From the NCBI GenBank assembly GCA_033675545.1, contig JAWDGP010000462.1:55001-119000 (forward strand): a DNA stretch of 64,000 nucleotides, in the 5' to 3' direction. The notes beneath the pieces were generated by a model. That model was not told the origin of the DNA. It was given only the letters and a program-made list of their open reading frames with translations, and ran no database searches. Each line of letters opens with the position of its first letter. The first letter of the stretch is position 1. This DNA comes from Elysia crispata (Eukaryota > Mollusca > Gastropoda > Plakobranchidae). Shown piece by piece: positions 40,839-52,800 of this stretch. A program made the position numbers and the translations under genes.

Positions 40839-43800
40839 TCAGGTAATCCTTGTTTGCTCGCAGATGTGATTGAATCGTCTGGGGATGGGAAAATAAAGCC
40901 ATCATAGAATAAATCTTTATGTTTTTTGGATAATAGGCATTTGGGAGCTCTTTGAAAACTAAAATTTCAAGTTACACATTAAGTACCTATCAGGTCTTGG
41001 TTAAAGAAATTAAACTCCATAGCCTATAAGTTCATTGAAGAAACGATCTTATCTAAACAGTTTTTTCTTTAAAATATAATGTTTGCTCAGGCTCTCCAGT
41101 GTTCATCTATTAAACTCTATTGACAGATAGTAGAATCTGTCCTTGATTAGGTACAATGATTAAGAATTAAAAATTAATCTAATCCTATCCTACCCTCTTT
41201 CCATTCTTTATCTTATATATACACAATATAACTATAACTACATGCATGCAGTTGGGTTCCCTTACGCATGAAATGGAAAAAGTAACTTTGTTAAATCAGA
41301 AATAATAGTCATCATCACACTATCACAAGCTATGATATACCAGCATAGTCTTAGCATGAAAAATGTATTACTTGGCGTGTTCAGGTTTGCTCGTCTGCGT
41401 CCTGCAGTTTTTGCCCCAGTGGCAATCTGGTCTGGCCGTCACTTCAGCTGTGAACATTAACATTTTCAAAATCACTTGATTTGCAAAAGACAATCTGCTT
41501 CAAAGTGCTTGTCTAGTTCGTCCCCTTCAAAAATCATAATATGTGGATCCATGTGCTTACAAAGTAAACACTTTCATTTAAAAGTACTCTATAATTTTTT
41601 TTTAATCCTGCATGCAGCAAAGTATTTTTAGTTAAATTACTTTAGCACGTTTCACTCAAAAGAGCTATAAAGTTTTTCAAGTTATAAGAAAGAATATAAA
41701 ATAACAGCCAATCTCTTAACACATTTTAATCATACATGACTTGTATGTACGGTACATCACTTTGTCATTTGTAAGTCATTATAAAATGGTAGATATTGAA
41801 TATTAAAGTACCAGGTAACTCATTATAAAATGGTAAAATATTGAAGTACCAGGTAACCCATTATAAAATGGTAAAATATTGAAGTACCAGGTAACCCATT
41901 ATAAAATGGTAAAATATTGAAGTACCAGGTAACCCATTATAAAATGGTAAAATATTGAAGTACCAGGTAACTCATTAAAAAATGGTAAAATATTGAAGTA
42001 CCAGGTAACTCATCCTTATCGATGTCTCTCCTGTAGCAATAGGCCAGCTCTTGAAAATTTTTGAATCCACAAGCGAAGCATACAGGCGTGTTGATTCCAT
42101 TCAGACTTGTTAATCTTACCTCATCTGACCAAATAAAAAAAAAAGGTTTTTTCAAGTTCAGTGGTGCTGAGAAAATGAAAGGGAAAAATCATATTCGTTA
42201 GAATTATTATACCTACCTCACACTTCATTTCTCAGATTTGTGATGAATCTAGAGCCCTTGTTGAATGCTTATTTTCTCCTGATAATCTTCAGTTAAAATG
42301 AGAGAAAGAGTGATACTTCAAGGGAAAGTATTGCCAAAAATGTTCTAAGAAGGCAGATGAAAAAAGAGGGAAACAAAACATAAAAAAAAAACAAGTCGAA
42401 TATAGTGCTGCTAAGATGAGATCAGACCCAAGCCCCACATAAATCAGGCCAGGATATGATCACCATGCCTCCATATTACTAGTATTATTATGGTGCTCTG
42501 TCAGGTGAGCTACAGCATGCCCACTTGCTATATGATTTGTTAGGGATATAAAAAAAAACGGCAAAAGGACTGCCCATGTAAAAAAAACCATCCACAGAGT
42601 ACTGGACATATCAACCTCCAGTTGATAGTGCCTGCTACTGACCTCTGCATGTGTATTCCCTGTTCACCAGTTTAGCCAGACACACTGCAAGCACGTCCCG
42701 CACAGACAAACCTTTTGCTTCCAAATAGGTCTAGAATTAAGGGAAATAAAAAAGAAACATTGGCAATCGCAGGCAGAAAAAGAAAAACAAAACTGCACTA
42801 CAATATACAAAACAAAAATGTGGGTTTGCACGAGCAATAAATAACTATCCAAAATTTCAGCCCTGACTAAAAATTTGGTTTGGCAAATTTCAAATTCAAG
42901 GTCTTAAACTTTAACTTCTTTAAGTTACACCAAAAAGGAACCACCACTGCAATTCTCCTTTTTTTCTTTTGAAAAGAATGATAAATCCTTCACTCAATTC
43001 CACTAATTAACCATGAAGATGTATAAGAAATTTTTTTTTTACCTTAAATATATGCGACTCATGAGGATTGTTCGCAATTAAGCTAAGCAGGCAACCTTTT
43101 CCAAAATTCATATCTGAAACAGAAATAAAATACAATGAGATTTGGTATTAAAAATGCAATTGAAAGCAACTTAAGGTAGAAAAATGAGACTAAAAATTCA
43201 TTTTACGAATATTAGAAAGGCGCCATTCCAAGCATTACTCTCATAACCGTGCATTTAATACAGATACGGGGCAAACACTTCACCTTTCAGTTTGCCCAAG
43301 CATCCGTTGCATGTGGGTCTTCGACAGCCCCAGTATGCGTGACAGAAGGAGCGATAACACAAGGCACCTGCACAGAAGAGGAAGGTGGTGAGTGGCCTGA
43401 CCGAAAATGATCTATATGAAATGAAAACATGATATACATTGATACTGTTTATTCCTTTGCAACCATTTCAAATTTTCAATAAGGATAAAGTTAGATAAAT
43501 AAATTGGTAAATGAGGCAATAAAAATACTTGAATTGGATATGGAATGCATAAGAATCCATCAGGTACTCAAACTTTATTTGAACCATCAAAACAAAAGGA
43601 CCAATTTGAGACCCAAGAAAAGATAGGTTAAAGCACACATACACTGCTGAGGTGGCACAGGGCAGTCAGGTCTGTAGTTGAACTGATTCCTCCTGTCAGG
43701 CATGGGCTGCATGCAACAGAGGCAGAGGACGTGGTTTGCTCGTCCTTGCCACTGGCACACAAAATCTGGAGGGGTTGGCATCTTCTTAGCATCTGGGTCA

Positions 43801-46800
43801 GCTGATGGGCCTGAAGGATAAAAATAAAGATTGTTGTTGGCATGTCCAAAATTCTAAAGCAACTTACTATAAAAAAAAAATCAGAATACATTTTTTGTCA
43901 TACGTCAGCCATCTTTGTAATGAAAGCATAAAGCATACAGTTGAGTCCAAATAATTCAAATCCGGATAGTTCGAATTCTTGGATATTTCGAAATTGTTTA
44001 ATTTTACTGAATATTTCTCTATTTAAGCTTTATTAAATAATATCGGTTAATTCGAATTTTGAAATGAGGATCCGGTTAATTCGAAGCAAATTTGGTGTAA
44101 TTATTTTATTCTGACACAGTGAAAGCACTTTTCCAGGCTTGTAAAACAAAGTACATATAGTGCTATGCTCTGTGCGGCAAGTGATTCTGGTGTGTGAGTG
44201 TTTGCCCACCTACGTTACAGGCAAGAGTCTGCAATAAGGCCACAAGAGAGAAAGGGGTTAGGGCCACCCCCACCCCCCTGCACACTTGTACAACATTTCT
44301 GATCTGTCATCCACATTTTCTATGTATTCTGATAATTCGAAGTCCTTTTTTCATCGGAATGACTTCGAAATAAGAGGACTCCAATGTAGTTGATTTGAAA
44401 TCAGACAGGCTAAAAATACACGGCCTCAAATGATAAGTGTCAACACAATCAAAGAATCAATAGGTACCATATGGGTAGCATTGGTATAAATGGATAGCAT
44501 ATATATATATATATATAAAATGGTTCTCTTCAGACACTGAACGATGAAAAGAGAAAGTAAAGAAACAACTAAAAATGATGAGGATATCAATGAAGACCTC
44601 AGAAACATTGATTTATTTTTTTTTCAATGGTTAAAACAGAAAAAAATTTTGGTCATTTTATTCTAACTATAGCCATAAATCTGTGCTGATCTTATTCTTA
44701 TTCTAGTCGTCATAAGGAAAGAATTAGATTGAAAGAGAGGAAGCATAACATTGCATCTTGCGTGTACATTATAATTAAAAAAAAACACAACATCAATCAG
44801 CAGTCAAGATTTTCCAGCTGGTCTCAATACTTAGGCATACAGGCCTCAGATGGCATTCTACACCCATATGATTACAAAAACTTGATCAGAAGATCTGAAA
44901 ACCACACTGTTTTATCAATCAAAATAAAACAAAAATTAACCAGCTATGTGGGTTTTTTTTTGTGTTTACATCTCACCTGGCTGCCCATAGATTGCGTTCA
45001 TGTCTCGTGTTGGGTCGTACTGAGGGCATTGTCTACATAGTGGAGGAGCAGGAGGTCTACAAAAAAGATTTAGAGATTTGAATTTTTCATACCGCCTTTA
45101 TGAAATTTTTAAAAAAATTAGATTTTTACACTTTATTTCAAGTTCTAAACTAGTCTATCATCACAACAGTCATAACTGTTCCCCTCAATTAAAAAATTTC
45201 TGCAATCAACGTTTCTGATGAATTGGAAAGATTAAGAAGTTTAAGGTATTAAAAACTGGCTGAGCATTGTAAGGAAGACTGGTTAGGTAATATCTGCGTG
45301 CTAGTAGCTCCTGAATCATGCCTTACAGAACATTCTTAAGTAATTAAGTCTATCTAGATCCATAATGCTATTTTAAGATTTATGCTCCTTTGTTAAAAGA
45401 AATGAACTCTATGCATGGAACATAGCTCTTAAACCAAAATAAGAATTCTTTGATTAAACATTATTGCTACAACAGCTCAATTCATAATTCCCCGAAATTA
45501 AACTCAACTTGAGAAATATTTTACAGGAAACATGGAGAGTAAAAAAAAATACATCATTCCATCATCACTTTCTAAAAATTACATGGAGAATAACATTTCA
45601 AAAATCAATACGTCAATCTATACACTGAAACGGTTGCAGGCAATTTGAAATCAATTTAATAATCTTGATTTTGAAACTTATACCAAAGAAAAAAATAAAA
45701 ACAAAGCTGACCCTATAGGAACACCTCCATATATTGGAATTCCATAATGGTTGACCAACACATATGGATTAGCATTTGCCTCCCGGTCTTCCTCCTCTTC
45801 TTCTTCGTCATCCTCTTCTTCCTCAAATTCGTCTTCCTCCTCATCCTCGTTCATTTCATCACTGTTCTCGTCAGAGTCACTGTATCGAGTCTGACTGCCT
45901 TGAAGGGAGCCTGTCACTTGATTTGCTGGGTAAAGCTAGGAACAGATACAAAAAAATTCATTCCAGACAAAACAGCAAGTCGTCAGAGAATCTTCATTTT
46001 CCTTCCTCCTTAGCCCCTCTACATCTCCCTCTAGTTCTATATTGATCTATTCTCTCCATCCTTCTCTACACCTCCCTCTAGTTCTATATTGATCTATTCT
46101 CTCCATCCTTCTCTACACCTCCCTCTAGTTCTATATTGATCTATTCTCTCCATCCTTCTCTACACCTCCCTCTAGTTCTATATTGATCTATTCTCTCCAT
46201 CCTTCTCTACACCTCCCTCTAGTTCTCTATCGATCTATTCTCTCCATCCTTCTCTACACCTCCCTCTAGTTCTATATTGATCTATTCTCTCCATCCTTCT
46301 CTACACCTCCCTCTAGTTCTCTATCGATCTATTCTCTCCATCCTTCTCTACATCTCCCTCTAGTTCTATATTGATCTATTCTCTCCTTCCTTCTCTACAT
46401 CTCCCTCTAGTTCTCTATCGATCTATTCTCTCCATCCTTCTCTACATCTCCCTCTAGTTCTCTATCGATCTATTCTCTCCATCCTTCTCTACATCTCCCT
46501 CTAGTTCTATATTGATCTATTCTCTCCTTCCTTCTCTACACCTCCCTCTAGTTCTATATTGATCTATTCTCTCCTTCCTTCTCTACACCTCCCTCTATTC
46601 TCTCCATCCTTCTCTACACCTCCCTCTAGTTCTCTATCGATCTATTCTCTCCATCCTTCTCTACACCTCCCTCTAGTTCTATATTGATCTATTCTCTCCA
46701 TCCTCCTCTACACCTCCCTCTAGTTCTATATCGATCTATTCTCTCCATCCTTCTCTACACCTCCCTCTAGTTCTCTATCGATCTATTCTCTCCATCCTTC

Positions 46801-49800
46801 TCTACACCTCCCTCTAGTTCTATATTGATCTATTCTCTCCATCCTCCTCTACACCTCCCTCTAGTTCTATATCGATCTATTCTCTCCATCCTTCTCTACA
46901 CCTCCCTCTAGTTCTCTATCGATCTATTCTCTCCTTCCTTCTCTACACCTCCCTCTAGTTCTCTATCGATCTATTCTCTCCATCCTTCTCTACACCTCCC
47001 TCTAGTTCTCTATCGATCTATTCTCTCCTTCCTTCTCTACACCTCCCTCTAGTTCTCTATCGATCTATTCTCTCCTTCCTTCTCTACACCTCCCTCTAGT
47101 TCTCTATCGATCTATTCTCTCCATCCTTCTCTACACCTCCCTCTAGTTCTCTATCGATCTATTCTCTCCATCCTTCTCTACACCTCCCTCTAGTTCTATA
47201 TTGATCTATTCTCTCCTTCCTTCCTATCTCCCTTTAAAATTTGAGCACAAAAAAGAAATAATTTTTTAATCAACTCACAAAAAAAAATTACCTCCATGCA
47301 ACTCAAATAACTGCTGTTTTTTTATTTGAAATAAATATTTCTCTAGATTTTATAGTCTCTGAGGAAGATAGTATTACAAAACATAATAATATCTGCAGTC
47401 CACAATAAAGGAAACACTTGAAAAAGTACTTGACTCCACCTACCATGTCTCTTGTAATTTTGTTTTTTGCTTCCAAGGCCTGAATATCCTCTTCTGGTCT
47501 CCTTTTATCTGATAGAAGCACAAGGAATGATACTTTTGAAATTCCATGCAATCCCATTTCACTGACAAAGCTAGGGCCCTTAGTGACATATTGATGACAT
47601 ATTTATATGAGCAAAGAAATACATCTACACAAAGAAATACACAAAACAGATGCTGCATTATCTTTCTAGACAGCCTGATAATTGCTATAGATTTTTAATG
47701 AGCAAATATGAAAGCAAAATAGTGCAGTATGTGTGTGGGTGTGTGTGTGAGTGTATGTAAAAAAAAATGGGGGGAGGGTTCAAAAAGGTTTAGCCATCCT
47801 CTCCCATTACTAGAGTTTATGTTAAGGAAAACATAGAGCACTTATTGCATGTACACAGCTTGAATTTGAATGGGCAGTGCTAAAGGAAATTACCCTTGAT
47901 TTACCTGGATTCAGTTTGAGGTATGCTTCTACAAGGTTGTTCACAATGTGATTTTTGTTGATGCGGTCCACCTTCACACGACACTATAAGAGTAGAAAAT
48001 AGATCACTGAGGACTTATTTCAGTTCTATAAGGCATACAGAGTTTCAAAGAGTTAAAAATTTAGAATTATGTACCTCCATAGTATATATCACTGACAGAA
48101 TGTCTAGTCCTAGGAATTATGAAATATATAATGACCATCATGAGTTTCAATCTAATGGCGGACTAAGATCAGAGATTTCAAACTTTGAAAGAAATATTTT
48201 CAATCTAATAATCACATATAAAATAGTCATGAAGCCAAGTGCTTCATATTGTGAGAGAAGTCAGGCCATGAATCAAACTTAAAAATTTACCACATTGTTC
48301 TTTATTCATAGGTTACTAGTGAAAACTAAATTGACTTTATTGTGGCGAATCCTGTGTTTAGTCACTTGGCTGAACCATTTGATGGTATCTTCTGTTACAT
48401 TCTGGCATCTAGAGCTATCATAGTTTAATAAAAGTATGCCCTGTCAAGCTCTTGAATCTCTGGCTATCCTACTAACCTAATGATAGTATTATATGTGACT
48501 TACTGATGGACACTCCTGAGATAGTTCCATCCACTCAGAGTAACACCCAGAGCAGAACGAGTGCATGCAGGGCTGCAGACTGAGGAGAATATATGTTTTG
48601 ATTTTGTAAGTTTTCAATCAATTATCATGAAACACATATTCCTGAAAATCTTATTAAAACATAAAAATTTAAAAGACATGACAAACGTTTTTCAGTTCAG
48701 GAGGTTTGATGCTTCTACGACTCAAAGTATTATGGCATAGAAAGAAAAACAGGTGGACTAAAAATATTATTAAATTTCACGTTATCTTTATCTAAAAAAA
48801 CCCCCCCAAAAAAACAACCAAACTGACCCACGTAAAGATCATTTTCAGCTTTAAATCTTATATTTTTGAAGCAAAATGAATCTTGATAAGGCTAGTATAA
48901 CAGCTCTTATATCGTGAATTACAATATACTTTACCTGATACAGTCATGGAGAAGTTCCTGACAGATTATACAAATTAATGTTTCGGCAAGAGCGTCCTCT
49001 TCTGGTTCTTTTGCCATTTCTTTCCCATGAACCAATTCTATTCCACTGGAGCCTGGTTTAGGCTCATCCTGGTTTGTAGGATCATTTGATTTGGATGTTG
49101 ATGCTGCAGTGCTGTCGTCTGTTTTTGAAGAGGATGCTGTACTTGTGGTGCATTTTGCTGTAAAAGTTTCTGCAATAAATTTTGTTTTACTGGTCAGCAG
49201 CAAGTAGAGGAAACAGGTATTAAGAGAATGCCTACATTTTGAATTATATCAATCCATGCACATACAACCAAATAATTTGGTCATGCTTGTAACTCTTCGG
49301 AATTTCCATCCTATCATATTAAGAGGATGTTAATTAAGTCACAACTCTTCCGAATTTCGATCCTTTCATATAATAGGATGTTAATTAAGTCGTAACTCTT
49401 CGGAATTTCCATCCTATCATATAAGAGGATGTTAATTAAGTCCTAACTCTACGGAATTTCCATCCTACCATATAAGAGGATGTTAATTAAGTCGTAACTC
49501 TTCGGAATTTCAATCCTATCATATAAGAAAATGTTAATTAAGTCTAAACAGTGGGAGGTGGGGGGAGAGCCTTAATACTTCATTGCTGTTATCATTTTAC
49601 AAGTGCTTTCAATGAGGAGAAATATCAAATAAACAAATGTAATTAAGAAATAAGTAAACAAAATGGAAAAAAACAGGGAAAAAAAACATCAAATCAGATC
49701 TGTTGTTTAACTTTAACTTTATCTCATATATTTCTCTGGTTATGAACTGCTTTTGATTCCACCTTATTGTTTCTAAAGTCGTATTTTTTGACACATCACA

Positions 49801-52800
49801 TCCTTTTCCAGACATTCATTCCACCCCGTTATATCCCTAGTTATGAAATCACTATATGCATCTTCCCAATAAGATTCCTCAGGAAACTTTGAGGACTTTA
49901 AACTTCTTAAAGGATATATAACTTCTGACTTGGACTTCACCTAATTATCTTGCTGATTATAAACTTACCACATTGTTCTTCTGGTTTTGACTTTTTACTT
50001 GAACATTTTGTTTCTTCCTCATCAGGTTTCTGTAAAAAGTTTACAAAAAGAGGGATAAAAACCATGAGAAAAATGTTTCAAGTTAAAGGCTGGAACAAAT
50101 ATGATTATAAAGCGATATGTCTCAAAGAAAGTAAAAATGAGAAATCCATAAAACAAATGATAACACTCTACTGGTTTTCAGGGAGAGTTTCAGCACTGAT
50201 TCATTGCTCACTTTTCATCATTTTTAAATTGAATTCTCACACTTTATATGATAGCAAAACAGACCTCAGTAAAATTGCGATTCAACCTAAGAAAACCTTG
50301 CTAAATTTACAATTTTTCTATCTCAAGTTACAAGCAATAAAGTTTGCAGTCTTTAGTAATAGTAGTCAAATCTTTTTTTTTTAATATGTGCAAAAAAATA
50401 TCTGTGAAAGATGAATAAATTCTTATTTTTGCAAACTTTCCTTAATTTTCTTCCCGCTCCATCATGGGTAAAATTAAGATCTAAGAATTTGCCGCATGTC
50501 ATTCAGAATGTCACATGACTGTGGTGCAGACCTGAATAAACCTCTTTGAGAAAGCAACACAATATTTGTACAGAAAGGAGTACTGGAGTCCATCTTTAAT
50601 AAGTTATATGATACAAGCACAGACTGGATTAAAGTCACTAGAAATATTTTAAAAAGTCACGCAATAGCAGTTTGGACCCAGAAGAACCAACAAAAATGTC
50701 ATATAGAAAGTGGCATCATACTAGAATAGGGCTCAGTATACTTCATATATTTTATTAATAAGAATTGATTCTAGTAGAAACATGCATCAAAATAAACCTA
50801 AAGGAAATATCATTAAAAGCATATAGGTTAAAATTCACATAATCACAATCTTCAATACATTTTAAATAACAAAGATTACAATGTGTTGTTGCTCTTTGAT
50901 TGGGGCTTAAGTTTGACAAGTAAAAAAATGCTGAAATCACTATGTAGTGGAGAGGCTTTATCAAACAAGAAACAAAAAAAAATGATAATAATATTCAGCC
51001 AACATATAGTGCCATTGACTGTCTTACTATAGATCATCTTTCCTCAAAAAGTTTTTGGATGAAGGAACTTCCAAATCTAAGTAATAGAAATAGAGTTTGA
51101 ACCTCTCACTTGAGACATGCTCCTAAAATTTTCTTAGGCGCTTTCAGAGGCTGTAAACTCAAAATTCAAAATAATGAAAGTCTGTGTCTATGCTGCACAC
51201 TTCTAAAGTTATTGCTCATATCAAAGACATTTACAAAACTCATCTCTGCACGCTCATCAAAATCCGCTGGGATGATGGCAATGAACTGTTTGGCCATTCC
51301 AACTAATTATCTTGTAAAGCACAACGAGCATGCTTTGTCATGAAAAAGCCCTATAACAATTTAATTAATCATTAAAACTATTAAAATTATCTTAAAATTG
51401 GGCTCTCCACTAAACTAATCTTCCAATCTCAACAACAAACCTTTCTCTTTGCTGCAACTTGTGCAAGGCACTGTGTGGATGTAAGATTGACATCTTCATC
51501 TAGACAGAGAAGAAAATAAAAAGAAAACAATTCGAATCACGGATCAGATAGTTTACATTTTCAACAGGGAATTGTGAGAATTACTGAATCATACTTGTCA
51601 CTTATTTAAAATAGTACTACTAATAAAATTACAATAAAAGGGAAAAGTTGATTTAGGAAACCTAATCTTTTAGGGCCTGGCACACATGCACACACACACA
51701 CATAAAATATTAACTGTTAACAGATCAAATAGCCCTTTTTTGACTTAATTTATTTGCAAATAAAGATGATAGGTCATGAAAAGAAAAGCTTTTATCCCGC
51801 CTTGCTGAGGTGATATCATTGTTACCGGTACGTTATTAACAAACATATTCTTTTCACAACAAAAAGAGCTAGAGTACTCTGAAAATAAAACATGCAATGG
51901 TTTCAAAAGTTACTAGATATATGTGTCTTGGTACAAACACTGTTTTGTACCATTTATAAAGATTATTTATTCATCTGGGATGTCCGATACAATGTCAATT
52001 TTATGGGTACTTGTATAGAGAAATCTTCATAATTCAATTTAAAGAAGTCAAATTTCTAGAAGACTAAAACATATGTTAGAGCCCCAAATAGCTGTTTCTA
52101 TACTCTTACCACACAAAAGTAAAATTTTTGAGTCCCCAAGCTCTTTTAACTGTTCCCAAGAATGTTTACTGAAACAAGTTGCACTACTTTCATGCATTGC
52201 TATGAAAAAAGGAAAGGTGTAGAGAATAATGCTGAAAAAAAAACCCAACCCTTTTTTAACACTTTTTTATCACTTTCTCTAATTTTTTTATTGATAGTCA
52301 CTGACAAAGATATTGGCCCCTTGAACTGTAATTTTAATCACATGGGAGGGAATATTTCCTGGTCAAAATATACCTAATTCTTTTTATAAATTGAAGCTTG
52401 ACCAGCGTGTATCACTGGAGCCAAAAGTTATGGATATATCAGAAAATATAAATCATGCGAAAGTCCATGCGATCTCGAAGTGACAAAAAAAAAGGAAGAA
52501 AAAAAAACAGATCATGAAATAAGTGTCAGTAACAGCTGAAAAAAAAAATATAACAAAGTACAAAATGCAAATTCGCCTGCTGAAACACGACTCTTTTGCA
52601 GGGCACATGACTAAAGTCAACTGAGATACGAGGGATCAAACCTTCTAAAGTAGCATTTACATCAGCAATGGTGTGGTCATATTCTTCCGTTTCCTCCAGA
52701 TCTGAGCTTGTTTCTGCTTCTAGGGCTTTCAGATCTTGGAAAATGTAGCCAATATCTGGGAACAAAGATTTTCAAAAGACAATTGCTTCATAAACTTTGC

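Noticed and set aside
41800-42000. CRISPR-like array of regular repeats
   Set aside because: Units are directly adjacent tandem copies without unique spacers, in a eukaryotic intron.
42668-42730. Shorter CHFR exon 17 ending at CTG/GTGAAC
   Set aside because: It leaves the phase wrong for exon 18; the downstream donor at 42643 (GCAGAG/GTCAGT) restores phase and matches the human protein.
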